DNA of 64,000 nucleotides from RCIO01 sp040880025 (GTDB taxonomy: Bacteria; Pseudomonadota; Alphaproteobacteria; Rhizobiales; Rhizobiaceae), in contig JBBDJD010000015.1 of NCBI GenBank assembly GCA_040880025.1, forward strand, positions 1 to 64,000. Direction: 5' to 3'. Each line of letters opens with the position of its first letter. Position 1 is the first letter of the stretch. The position numbers were made by a program, and so were the translations under genes. The notes beneath the pieces were generated by a model that searched no databases, was not told where the DNA came from, and worked only from the letters and a program-made list of their open reading frames with translations. Positions 42,164 to 50,753 of this stretch are shown here, in pieces.

Positions 42164-42318
42164 TAGGGCCTGTTGATATTCACGCCAGGACGGGCTGCAA
42201 ATGGCGATTTTCTGCGCTTCCGGTGCTCATGTACCATTACGTACACTCCGCTCGTCGCTTCGCGACCCCTAAAATCACCATTTTCGCCTCGCCCTGACCT
42301 GAATCTCAACACGCCCTA
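42164..42318. mobile_element. 155-bp palindromic MITE-like element between moaC and moeA
   Basis: The ends are imperfect inverted repeats: TAGGGCCTGTTGATATTCA at the left, and at the right a sequence that reads TAGGGCGTGTTGAGATTCA in reverse complement. Internal GGCGATTTT/AAAATCACC arms and a TACATGAGCACCGG-type core (bottom strand) make one long hairpin. I recognise the core as a dispersed repeat in proteobacterial genomes. It has no coding capacity. Confidence 0.75.
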
Positions 42319-42804
42319 GCCCCGACGGTACTGACCCGAGCGGCCGCCGCTCTTTTGCGTCAGGCGGATGTCGCCGATCGTCATGTCGCGGTCGATCGCC
42401 TTGGCCATGTCGTAGATGGTCAGGCAGGCTATCGCGACGGCGGTCAGCGCCTCCATCTCAACGCCGGTCCTGCCCGAAACGCGGACTTCCGCCGTCACGC
42501 GCAGGCCGGGCAGAGCTTCGTCGGGTTCGATATCGAGCGTGACCTTGTCGATGAGCAGCGGATGGCAGAGCGGGATCAGCTCGTGCGTCTTCTTGGCCGC
42601 CATGATGCCGGCAATGCGCGCCGTGCCCAGCACGTCGCCCTTCTTGGCGTTGCCGGCCAGGATGGTTTCCAGCGTGTCCGCCCGCATCGAGACGCAGCCT
42701 TCGGCGCGGGCGGCGCGCTCGGTGACGTCCTTTTCCCCGACATCGACCATATGGGCCTCGCCGGAGCCGGAAATGTGGGTGAGCGTGGCGCGATCGCCGG
42801 CCAT
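42316..42804 (-). CDS. moaC: Cyclic pyranopterin monophosphate synthase
   Basis: The 162-residue protein has the MoaC core: MVDVGEKDVTERAARAEG, KKTHELIPLCHPLLIDKVTL with the active-site region, and VRVSGRTGVEMEALTAV. It converts the GTP-derived 3',8-cyclo intermediate into cyclic pyranopterin. It starts 6 bases after trpC. Its TAG stop is formed by the terminal CTA of the palindromic element. Confidence 0.97.
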   Translation of the reverse strand: MAGDRATLTHISGSGEAHMVDVGEKDVTERAARAEGCVSMRADTLETILAGNAKKGDVLGTARIAGIMAAKKTHELIPLCHPLLIDKVTLDIEPDEALPGLRVTAEVRVSGRTGVEMEALTAVAIACLTIYDMAKAIDRDMTIGDIRLTQKSGGRSGQYRRG

Positions 42805-42810
42805 TCCCGG

Positions 42811-43635
42811 CTACTCCGCCGCCGGGCTGTGCGCGGCGTGGCGCTCGCCGAAAAGCAGCGCGCGGGTCGCCGCCGCGACATCGTCCTGGCGCATCAGGCT
42901 CTCGCCGACAAGGAAGGTGGTGATGCCGGCTTCGGCAAGGCGGGCGCAGTCGGCATTCGAGAAGATGCCGCTTTCACCGACGAGCAGACGGTCGGCGGGC
43001 ACCATGGGCGCCAGCCTCTCCGAGGTTTCCAGCGTGGTCTCGAAGCTGCGCAGATTGCGATTGTTGATGCCGATCAGGCGCGATTGCAGCGCGAGCGCGC
43101 GCTCAAGCTCGGCTTCGTCATGCACCTCGACAAGCACGTCCATGCCGAGCGCGAAGGCCTCGTCCTCGAGCCGGCGTGCGTCGTCGTCGGTGAGGCTGGC
43201 CATGATCAGCAGGATGGCGTCGGCGTCCCAGGCGCGCGCCTCGTGCACCTGATAGGGATCGAACATGAAATCCTTGCGCAAAGCGGGCAGGGCGGTCGCG
43301 GCGCGCGCCGCCGTCAGGAATTCGGGCGCACCCTGGAAGGACGGCTTGTCGGTCAACACCGAAAGACAGGCCGCGCCGCCGGCCTCATAGGCGCGGGCGA
43401 GCGCGGGCGGGTCGAAATCGGCGCGGATCAGACCCTTGGAAGGGCTCGCCTTCTTCACCTCGGCGATCAGGCCGTAGGCGCTGGTCTTCCGCCGGCCCTC
43501 AAGTGCTGAGAGAAATCCGCGCGGCGCGGATGCGCCGGCGGCGCGCGCCTTCAGTTCGGCGAGCGGAAGCGCCGCCTTCGCGGCGGCGATCTCGTCGCGC
43601 TTGTAGGCTTCGATGCGCTTGAGGATGTCGCTCAT
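42811..43635 (-). CDS. trpC: Indole-3-glycerol phosphate synthase
   Basis: The 274-residue TIM-barrel enzyme starts MSDILKRIEAYKRDEIAAAK. It has AEVKKASPSKGLIRADFDPP, LRKDFMFDPYQVHEARAWDA, and IGINNRNLRSFETTLETSER near the C-terminus, all active-site loops of TrpC. It forms the indole ring in tryptophan synthesis. It overlaps trpD by four bases. It is a single-function enzyme, not a TrpC-TrpF fusion. Confidence 0.97.
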   Translation of the reverse strand: MSDILKRIEAYKRDEIAAAKAALPLAELKARAAGASAPRGFLSALEGRRKTSAYGLIAEVKKASPSKGLIRADFDPPALARAYEAGGAACLSVLTDKPSFQGAPEFLTAARAATALPALRKDFMFDPYQVHEARAWDADAILLIMASLTDDDARRLEDEAFALGMDVLVEVHDEAELERALALQSRLIGINNRNLRSFETTLETSERLAPMVPADRLLVGESGIFSNADCARLAEAGITTFLVGESLMRQDDVAAATRALLFGERHAAHSPAAE

Positions 43636-44651
43636 GGCGCACTTCTATTGGAAATGGCGACCAGTTTATCGAGCGCCGTGAGCGCCGCCCCGCTGTCGAT
43701 CGCCTTGGCGGCGATGTCCGCGCCGTCCTTCAAGTCGGCGGCCTTGCCGGCGACGACAAGCGCACCCGCCGCATTCAGCACCGCGATGTCGCGATAGGGA
43801 CCGGTGACGCCCTCGAGAACGGCCTTCAGCGCCACCGCGTTGTGTTCGGCGTCGCCGCCCTTGAGGTCGCCCGGCGAGGCGGTCGGAAGACCGGCGTCAT
43901 GCGGGGTGACCTCGAAAGTCTTCACCTTGCCGTCCTTGAGCTCCGCGACTTTGGTCGGGCCGGTGGTCGTCATCTCGTCGAGACCTTCGCCGTGGACGAC
44001 CCAGATCGCCTCCGAACCGAGCTCGTTGAGCACATGGGCGAGAGGCTCGACCCATTGCGGAGCAAAGACGCCGATAAGCTGGCGCTTCACGCCGGCCGGA
44101 TTGGACAGGGGCCCTAGCAGATTGAAGATCGTCCGGGTGCCGAGCTCGACGCGGGACGGGCCGACATGGCGCATCGCGGAATGGTGTGACGGCGCGAACA
44201 TGAAGCCCAGTCCGGCATCGCGGATGCAGGCAGCGATCCGGTCGGGGCCGATCTCGATATCGATGCCCAGCGCGGCCAGCGTATCCGCGGCGCCGGAGCG
44301 CGAGGAAAGCGCCCGGTTGCCGTGCTTTGCGACCGGCACGCCGGCGCCGGCGACGATGAAGGCGGCGCAGGTGGAAACGTTGTAAGAGCCCGAACCATCG
44401 CCGCCGGTGCCGACAATATCGATGGCGTCGGCCGGCGCCTTCACGGGCAGCATCTTGGCGCGCATGGTCGCCACCGCCCCCGATATCTCGGGCACGGTCT
44501 CGCCGCGAACCCTCAGCGCCATCAGGAAGCCGCCGATCTGGCTCGGGGTCGCGTCGCCCGACATCATGATTTCGAACGCCGCGCGGGCCTCCTCCTGGGT
44601 CAGCGGCTCGCCATTCGCAACCTTCGCTACATAGGTCTTGAATTCGGCCAT
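43632..44651 (-). CDS. trpD: Anthranilate phosphoribosyltransferase
   Basis: The 339-residue protein has the TrpD motifs DIVGTGGDGSGSYNVSTCAA, KHGNRALSSRSGAADTLAAL and HSAMRHVGPSRVELGTRTIF. It attaches phosphoribosyl pyrophosphate to anthranilate. It lacks a fused glutamine-amidotransferase domain. It is followed by trpC, moaC and moeA on the same strand, probably as one transcript started upstream near ppiD. Confidence 0.97.
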   Translation of the reverse strand: MAEFKTYVAKVANGEPLTQEEARAAFEIMMSGDATPSQIGGFLMALRVRGETVPEISGAVATMRAKMLPVKAPADAIDIVGTGGDGSGSYNVSTCAAFIVAGAGVPVAKHGNRALSSRSGAADTLAALGIDIEIGPDRIAACIRDAGLGFMFAPSHHSAMRHVGPSRVELGTRTIFNLLGPLSNPAGVKRQLIGVFAPQWVEPLAHVLNELGSEAIWVVHGEGLDEMTTTGPTKVAELKDGKVKTFEVTPHDAGLPTASPGDLKGGDAEHNAVALKAVLEGVTGPYRDIAVLNAAGALVVAGKAADLKDGADIAAKAIDSGAALTALDKLVAISNRSAP

Positions 44652-44656
44652 GACGG

Positions 44657-46540
44657 TTAGAAGCTCAACGCCTGATTGATCGCGCTCTGGTTGATCCGGA
44701 CCTCATATTTCGACTGCAGCACGGCAACCAGCTGGTCGAGAAGATCGTCGGACATACCCGAAGACAGCGCTTGTTGCATCTCTGCCGGCACGGCGCCGGG
44801 TCCGGCGCTGATCGGTTCGAAGGTTTCGGTGACGCGGAACAGGATCTGCGCGCGGTCATTCGGACCGGTCGCGAGCCCGACGCCGCCGCGTGCGACGCCG
44901 AACACCGCGGCAACGCCGGCTTTGCCCAGGTCGATGTCCTCGCTTTCGCGCTTGATGCCGCGCGTGGTCTGGACTTCCAGCCCAAGCTCGACGGCTATCT
45001 CTGCGAGAGGCTTTCCGTCGGCGAGCTGCTTGCGCGCGGCCTCGGCCCGTTCGGCAAGCCGGGTCGATATCTGGTCGTCGCGCCAGTCGGCGATCACATC
45101 GCCGCGCACCTCATCGAGCGTGCGGTCGCGGGCGGGAACGATATTCTCGACCTCGTAGAACAGGAAGCCGGTCGCGGCGATGTTGATTGGCGGGTTTTCC
45201 ACGCCGACATCGGTCTGGAACGCCTCGGCGAGGAGTTGTTGCTGCTCGGGCAGGTCGACCTCGCCGCCATCCAGCGTTCCGCCGCGGCGATCCACAGCTT
45301 CCACGGTTTCGACTTTGAGCTTCAGCCGGCGGGCCGCCTCCTGCATGGTTTCGCCGCCGGCGCGGGCATCCTCGTAGGAATCGTAGACGTCGAGCAGCAC
45401 GTCGGACGCCTCGTCGAGGGCGATCTGGGAGCGGATATCGTCGGCCACGGAGTCCAGCGGCTCGACCGCGCCGGGCTGGATTTCGGTGACCCGCACAAGC
45501 AGATATCCGAAATTGCCGTCGACCACGTCGCTGACGTTCCCCTCGGCCAGCTGGAAGGCAGCCTCGGCGATTGCCGGATCGGCAACGCGATTTTTGGGCA
45601 GGGTGCCGAGCAACACGTCGTTCATGGTCCTGCCTTGCTCGGTGACGGCGTCCTCGAAGCTCGAACCGGCCCTGATCTTGTCGAGGGCTGCCTTGGCGGC
45701 GTCTTCGCTGGCGTAGACCAGCTGTTCGATGCGGCGCTGCTCGGGCCTGGTGTAGCGGTCGATATTGTCGTTGTAGTAGGTCTCGACCTGCTCTCGCAGA
45801 ACAGCGGACTCATCGGCAATGTCTTCCGGTTCCAGCTTGATGTAGGCGATCCTGCGGAATTCCGGCGCGGCGTAACTCTGCTTGTTGGCATCGAAATATT
45901 CGCTGATCTGCGCGTCCGTCGGCTCCCCGACAGGTTCCGCGGTTGAGCGCGGGATCACCACGAATTCCACCGTGCGGTCCTCGCCCTGATAGAGCGAGAC
46001 GGCGCGCAGATAGGCGTCGGGCGTCTTGATGCCGTCGGCGACCGCCTGCACGATCTGCTGGCGGATCGCCACCTGTTGGCGGTTACGGAGATAGTCATCC
46101 GGCCGCATGCCAACCTGGCTCAGCACATATTCGAACTGCCGCCGGTCGAAGCGACCGTCCGGGCCCTGGAACGCGGGATCCTCCGCCGTCAGTTTGGCAA
46201 GACGTTCTTCCGACAGGCCGAGTTCCATCTCGCCGGCCTGTTCGTCCAACAGGGCGCCAGCGATGAGCTGGGACAGCACCTGCTGGTCGATGCCCAGCGC
46301 CTGCGCCTGTTCGCGGGTCAGCCGGGCGCCGAACTGGCGCGACATCACGTTGATCTGGCGGTCATAGGCAAGACGGTAATCGACAATCGAAATGCTGGTT
46401 TCGCCGGCGGTCAGCACGCTGTTGCCCGGCCCTCCGAAAATCGACCCGGAAATGCCCCACACGGCGAAGCTGAGCACCAACAGGCCAAGCAGCAGCTTGG
46501 CGACCCATGTACCGGCGGCTTTTCTTAGACTGTCGAGCAT
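44657..46540 (-). CDS. ppiD: PpiD-type membrane-anchored peptidyl-prolyl isomerase
   Basis: The 627-residue protein has one N-terminal membrane anchor (LLLGLLVLSFAVWGISGSIF). A SurA-N-like helical domain follows, and parvulin-like domains cover the middle (about residues 270-370, ending VVDGNFGYLLVRVTEIQPGA). PpiD is a periplasmic chaperone at the exit of the Sec translocon. ATG 46540 gives the conserved start MLDSLRKAAGTWVAK; an upstream TTG is unlikely. It lies only 5 bases before trpD on the same strand. Confidence 0.92.
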   Translation of the reverse strand: MLDSLRKAAGTWVAKLLLGLLVLSFAVWGISGSIFGGPGNSVLTAGETSISIVDYRLAYDRQINVMSRQFGARLTREQAQALGIDQQVLSQLIAGALLDEQAGEMELGLSEERLAKLTAEDPAFQGPDGRFDRRQFEYVLSQVGMRPDDYLRNRQQVAIRQQIVQAVADGIKTPDAYLRAVSLYQGEDRTVEFVVIPRSTAEPVGEPTDAQISEYFDANKQSYAAPEFRRIAYIKLEPEDIADESAVLREQVETYYNDNIDRYTRPEQRRIEQLVYASEDAAKAALDKIRAGSSFEDAVTEQGRTMNDVLLGTLPKNRVADPAIAEAAFQLAEGNVSDVVDGNFGYLLVRVTEIQPGAVEPLDSVADDIRSQIALDEASDVLLDVYDSYEDARAGGETMQEAARRLKLKVETVEAVDRRGGTLDGGEVDLPEQQQLLAEAFQTDVGVENPPINIAATGFLFYEVENIVPARDRTLDEVRGDVIADWRDDQISTRLAERAEAARKQLADGKPLAEIAVELGLEVQTTRGIKRESEDIDLGKAGVAAVFGVARGGVGLATGPNDRAQILFRVTETFEPISAGPGAVPAEMQQALSSGMSDDLLDQLVAVLQSKYEVRINQSAINQALSF

Positions 46541-46682
46541 TTGCGGTCTGAAATCCTGGCAAAAGTTGGTGCAAAACGATCCAGTTGAGGGCAATAGCGT
46601 CCTTGCGGGTCAGTGTCGATTGCTTTGTGGCACGTTTTTGATAGTCAGACGCGGCGTTTGGCCGTGAAGGAGGACCAGCTCG

Positions 46683-47447
46683 ATGACACCCGGAATTCGC
46701 CCGCTCGTGGCCGGCAACTGGAAAATGAACGGCCTGTCCGCGGCGCTTCCCGAACTGGCGCTGATCGGACGAGGATTCATGCACGGCCTGGAAACCGAGG
46801 TCGACGCGCTGATCTGCGTGCCGGCGACGCTGCTGGTGCGGGCCACTGACGTGCTTGGCTCATCGTCCGTGGCGACGGGGGGGCAGGACTGTCATGCGGA
46901 GGAAAGCGGCGCCCATACCGGCGATATCTCGGCGGAGATGCTGAAGGATGCTGGTGCGCGCCATGTGATCGTCGGGCATTCGGAGCGCCGGGCCGACCAC
47001 GGCGAGAGCGACGCATTGGTGGCGCAAAAAGCCGCCGCCGGCTGGCGCGCCGGGCTTGTCTCGATCATTTGCATAGGCGAAACCCGCGAAGAGCGGGACG
47101 CCGGCAAGACGCTCGATGTTCTGACACGGCAGATCGAAGGCTCGGTTCCGGCGGACGCAACGCCGGCGACCACCGTCATTGCATATGAGCCTGTCTGGGC
47201 CATCGGAACGGGGTTGACGCCGACCGCGGAAGATGTGGCGCAAGCGCACGCCCATATCCGCGCGACGCTTGCCAGGCGGATCGGAGACCAGGCGGCGACT
47301 ATGCGATTGCTCTATGGCGGTTCGGTGAAGCCGTCCAACGCGCTGGAGCTTCTCGCAATCGCCAATGTCGACGGCGCGCTGATCGGCGGCGCAAGCCTGA
47401 AGGCGGCCGATTTTCTTGCCATTGCCGAGGTTTACCAGGATATGTGA
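46683..47447 (+). CDS. tpiA: Triosephosphate isomerase
   Basis: The 254-residue TIM barrel has the catalytic Lys in PLVAGNWKMNG, His in VIVGHSERRADHGESD, and Glu in AYEPVWAIGTGLTPTAED. YGGSVKPSNALEL is the phosphate loop. It interconverts dihydroxyacetone phosphate and glyceraldehyde 3-phosphate. It is divergent from ppiD, and secG follows with its own likely promoter. Confidence 0.97.
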   Translation: MTPGIRPLVAGNWKMNGLSAALPELALIGRGFMHGLETEVDALICVPATLLVRATDVLGSSSVATGGQDCHAEESGAHTGDISAEMLKDAGARHVIVGHSERRADHGESDALVAQKAAAGWRAGLVSIICIGETREERDAGKTLDVLTRQIEGSVPADATPATTVIAYEPVWAIGTGLTPTAEDVAQAHAHIRATLARRIGDQAATMRLLYGGSVKPSNALELLAIANVDGALIGGASLKAADFLAIAEVYQDM

Positions 47448-47469
47448 CGGACTTTCCCGTGCGGTCTCG

Positions 47470-47499
47470 TTGCACCTGTTTTCACGGACCCCATATAGG
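47470..47499 (+). promoter_or_regulatory. Probable secG promoter
   Basis: TTGCAC (47470-47475), an 18-bp spacer and TATAGG (47494-47499) lie about 100 bases ahead of secG. The remaining leader to 47599 shows no strong structure. Confidence 0.6.
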
Positions 47500-47599
47500 C
47501 TGCGGGGACCAGGGCTTGGAAAAGCCATGAAATGCGTATATGCCGCCGCCCGAATGATTGCGGCGCCAGACTGCTCGCGAAAACCATCCGGAAGCTGAA

Positions 47600-47968
47600 A
47601 TGCAAACCATTATCATCGTCATCCATCTGATCGTCGTCGTCGCGCTGGTGGGCGCTGTCCTGCTTCAGCGCTCGGAAGGCGGTGGGCTCGGCATCGGCGG
47701 CGGTTCGGGTTTCATGACGGCGCGCGGCGCGTCAAATGCACTGACGCGGACGACGGCGTTCCTGGCGGTCGCGTTCTTTGCCACGTCGCTGACGCTGTCG
47801 ATCATCGCGCGGTACGGGGCGCAGCCGGTGGACATTCTTGACCGGCTTCCCGGGTCCGGCGGCACCGAACAGAGTGGCGGCGGGGGCGGCATTCTCGACC
47901 AGCTTGGCGGCAGTGAAGCGCCAGGCGACGCGGCGGCGCCTGAAGAACCGTCGGTTCCGAACCAGTAG
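47600..47968 (+). CDS. secG: Preprotein translocase subunit SecG
   Basis: The 122-residue protein has two membrane helices (MQTIIIVIHLIVVVALVGAV, and ending FFATSLTLSIIARYG). Between them is the conserved loop LLQRSEGGGLGIGGGSGFMT. A Gly/Pro-rich tail follows. SecG assists SecYE in export. ATG 47600 is the family start. pyrG, a common downstream neighbour, is not here. Confidence 0.95.
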   Translation: MQTIIIVIHLIVVVALVGAVLLQRSEGGGLGIGGGSGFMTARGASNALTRTTAFLAVAFFATSLTLSIIARYGAQPVDILDRLPGSGGTEQSGGGGGILDQLGGSEAPGDAAAPEEPSVPNQ

Positions 47969-47993
47969 CATCGGCCTTAGGCCCTTTTGCTCC

Positions 47994-48023
47994 GGCCAGC
48001 GTTGCCAATCGGCAACGCTGGCC
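47994..48023. terminator. Perfect 13-bp hairpin after secG
   Basis: GGCCAGCGTTGCC (47994-48006) pairs without mismatch with GGCAACGCTGGCC (48011-48023) around the loop AATC. There is no T run, so it may protect the 3' end or be a REP-like repeat rather than a classical terminator. Confidence 0.65.
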
Positions 48024-48173
48024 AGCCATCACGAAAAATTTCATGAAGGCCTTCATGGCCGTCTTGAGGAATCGCTCGCTCCGGCGCTATGATCAATGCG
48101 CGTTTCGGTGGCGCGTCAGATCGAGGAGATTTGGCTGCCGAAGCGGTGTCAAATGCGGCTTCGGGACATCGTC

Positions 48174-48890
48174 ATGCATTTTCGTATTTTTGCGCTGATC
48201 AGTGCCTTGATCGGAATGGGGATATTCTTTGTCACGCCATCCATGGCGTTGGACGAGACGTTTGAAGTCGCGGTTGTCAACAAGGGTGAGCTGCGCAGCG
48301 AAACAGAGAAGCCGCGCGGCCTTTTCAGCGCCTTGTTCGGTGGCAAGCAGGAATTGCTCCCCGAGACTCGGAAACTCGACGAGGCGCTTGATTCGCGCAG
48401 CGCGAAAAAGCGTTTCAAGGTCAAGGACGACTTCCAGCCGCAGACGGTGAACTATCCGAGCCAGCATCGCCGCGGAACGATTATTATCGATCCGAAAAAG
48501 CGCTATCTGTACCTGATCGAATCCTCGCGCACCGCGCGCCGGTATGCCATTGCGGTTGGCCGCGAGGGCCTCGCATACTCGGGCACGGCGACGATCGGGG
48601 ACAAGCAGGAATGGCCGCGCTGGACGCCGACCAAGGCCATGCAGAAGCGTGAACCCGGCAAGTACGGCCGGTACAAGGACGGCATGGATGGCGGGCTGAA
48701 CAATCCGCTGGGCGCGCGGGCGATCTATCTTCATCAGGGCCGGCAGGATACCCACATCCGCATTCACGGCACCAACCAGCCGCAGACGATCGGCAGCGCG
48801 TCATCCAATGGCTGTTTCCGCATGATCAACGACCATGTGATCGATCTGTACGATCGGGTCCGCAAGGGCACCAAGGTCATCGTTCTCTGA
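48174..48890 (+). CDS. L,D-transpeptidase (YkuD domain)
   Basis: With a start at ATG 48174 the precursor has 238 residues. It begins with a signal peptide (MHFRIFALISALIGMGIFFV, cut near SMA). The catalytic block is HGTNQPQTIGSASSNGCFRM, with the active Cys in SNGCFRM. Such enzymes make 3-3 crosslinks in peptidoglycan or attach lipoproteins to it. An in-frame ATG at 48153 would add seven residues and cannot be excluded. It follows secG after the 13-bp hairpin. Confidence 0.9.
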   Translation: MHFRIFALISALIGMGIFFVTPSMALDETFEVAVVNKGELRSETEKPRGLFSALFGGKQELLPETRKLDEALDSRSAKKRFKVKDDFQPQTVNYPSQHRRGTIIIDPKKRYLYLIESSRTARRYAIAVGREGLAYSGTATIGDKQEWPRWTPTKAMQKREPGKYGRYKDGMDGGLNNPLGARAIYLHQGRQDTHIRIHGTNQPQTIGSASSNGCFRMINDHVIDLYDRVRKGTKVIVL

Positions 48891-48994
48891 CGATCCCGGC
48901 GTGGGCGGCGCGCGACCGGCCTCTCATTCACGCTCTCGCGTCAATTTTGCTGTGTTGTCAGCGGCCGGATATCGGGTGGGGCCGTGGCGGCAGC

Positions 48995-49741
48995 TCAGAT
49001 GAGCTGCATCCCCTTGAAGCTGGCGTGACCTGATTTTCCGACGATGATGTGGTCGTGAACCGCAATGCCGAGCGGCTTTGCGGTTTCGATGATTGTCTTC
49101 GTCATATCAATGTCGGCAGGGGACGGGGTCGGGTCCCCCGAGGGATGGTTGTGGACCAGGATCACCGCGGTTGCAGACAATTCAAGCGCCCGGCGCACGA
49201 TCTCGCGCGGATAGACCGGGGTATGATCGACCGTGCCCGTCTGCTGGACCTCGTCGGCAATCAGCACGTTCTTCTTGTCCAGAAACAGGATGCGGAACTG
49301 TTCGCGCGGCTCGAAGGCCATGGCGGCCCGGCAATAGGTGATCACGTCGCTCCATGACGAGAGCACCTGCCGTCCCGCGATCGCGCCTTTCGCCATCCGT
49401 TCGGCGGCCGCGGCAAAGACCTTGATCTCGAGCGCGGCGGTATCGCCGATGCCGTCGACTTCCCGCAGAAGGCGTTTCGGCGCACCAAGCACCTCGGCGA
49501 ATGAGCCGAACCGCTTGATCAGCGCTTTTGCCATTTCCTTGGTGTCGCGCTGGGCAAACACACGAAACAGCATCAATTCCAGCAATTCGTAGTCGGAGAG
49601 CGCGTTCGCGCCGTTCTGGATGAAGCGGTCGCGAAGGCGCTGGCGATGGCCGTGATAATGCGGCTTGGCGGACGGGGCGCGGGACGATCGGGGTGGTATT
49701 TCGGAGAAGAAGCCCGACTCCTGATCTTCTTCTCCCGACAT
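48995..49741 (-). CDS. radC: RadC family JAB-domain protein
   Basis: The 248-residue protein (MSGEEDQESGFFSEIPPRSS) has a helix-hairpin-helix-like N-terminal part (LREVDGIGDTAALEIKVFAA) and the JAMM metal motif HNHPSGDPTPSPADID. Despite its name, RadC's role in DNA repair is not established. ATG 49741 with GGAG upstream is chosen over a TTG at 49795. It follows map on the same strand; the map stop and this start are 77 bases apart. Confidence 0.93.
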   Translation of the reverse strand: MSGEEDQESGFFSEIPPRSSRAPSAKPHYHGHRQRLRDRFIQNGANALSDYELLELMLFRVFAQRDTKEMAKALIKRFGSFAEVLGAPKRLLREVDGIGDTAALEIKVFAAAAERMAKGAIAGRQVLSSWSDVITYCRAAMAFEPREQFRILFLDKKNVLIADEVQQTGTVDHTPVYPREIVRRALELSATAVILVHNHPSGDPTPSPADIDMTKTIIETAKPLGIAVHDHIIVGKSGHASFKGMQLI

Positions 49742-49818
49742 TCCAGCCGCTCCGGTGTTGTGATTATTTCGCAGATAATTTTCTATTCGCTGCAATGGTT
49801 TGCGGGCGTTTCTTTAAC

Positions 49819-50652
49819 TCAGTCGCTGGGCGGCAGCCCGGGACGATCCAGGCCTGCCGGCGACTGCGTGAAGACCTCGCAGCCGTCCCTGGTTACACCG
49901 ATCGTGTGCTCATACTGTGCTGAAAGCGAGCGGTCGCGCGTGACGGCTGTCCAGCCATCGGAAAGCACCTTCACCTGCGGCCGTCCGAGATTGATCATCG
50001 GCTCGATCGTGAAGATCATGCCTTCACGCATCTCCACGCCCTCCTGGGCCGAGCCGTAATGGAGAATGTTGGGGGCGTCGTGGAACAGCTGTCCGACCCC
50101 GTGACCACAGAAATCGCGAACAACCGAGCAGCGCTGCGATTCCGCATAGGCCTGGATGGCCGCGCCGATCACGCCGGTCCTGGCGCCGGGCTTCACCGCC
50201 GCGATGCCGCGCATCAGGCATTCATGGGTGACTTCGAGCAGGCGCTCGGCGGCGCGCTTGATATTGCCCACCGGGTACATGCGGCTGGAATCGCCGTGCC
50301 AGCCGTCGAGAATGTAAGTGACGTCGATATTGACGATGTCGCCATCGCGAAGCGGCTTGTCGTCGGGGATGCCGTGGCAGACGACATGGTTGATCGAAGT
50401 GCAGGACGATTTGGTGTAGCCGCGATAGTTCAGCGTGGCGGGTATCGCGCCGTGATCCACGCCGAACTCGAAGATGAAACGGTCGATGTCGGCGGTCGGA
50501 ACGCCCGGCTTGACGATATCGACAAGCGCATCAAGGCAGCGGGCGGTCAGATCACATGCCTTGCGCATGCCCTCGAATGCCTCCTCGTCATAGAGCCTGA
50601 TCTGGCCCGTATTGCGCGAGGGCGCGAGTTCCGCTTCGACATAGGTGACCAT
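49819..50652 (-). CDS. map: Methionine aminopeptidase, type I
   Basis: The 277-residue pita-bread-fold enzyme has YTKSSCTSINHVVCHGIPDD with the substrate-pocket Cys/His. Metal ligands are visible as VNIDVTYILDGWHGDSSRMY (two Asp), CGHGVGQLFHDAPNI (His) and FTIEPMINLG plus EHTIGV (two Glu). It removes N-terminal Met from new proteins. Extra residues at the N-terminus and an extended tail (TQSPAGLDRPGLPPSD) are usual in Rhizobiales. Confidence 0.97.
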   Translation of the reverse strand: MVTYVEAELAPSRNTGQIRLYDEEAFEGMRKACDLTARCLDALVDIVKPGVPTADIDRFIFEFGVDHGAIPATLNYRGYTKSSCTSINHVVCHGIPDDKPLRDGDIVNIDVTYILDGWHGDSSRMYPVGNIKRAAERLLEVTHECLMRGIAAVKPGARTGVIGAAIQAYAESQRCSVVRDFCGHGVGQLFHDAPNILHYGSAQEGVEMREGMIFTIEPMINLGRPQVKVLSDGWTAVTRDRSLSAQYEHTIGVTRDGCEVFTQSPAGLDRPGLPPSD

Positions 50653-50753
50653 TTGTAACGCCTGCTCGGTTTCGCACTTTTGCCGCGACCGGCGCGGCGA
50701 TCATCCTGATTTGGCATCAGAAGGCCGCGGCTGCAAGACCTGGCGGAGTTACG

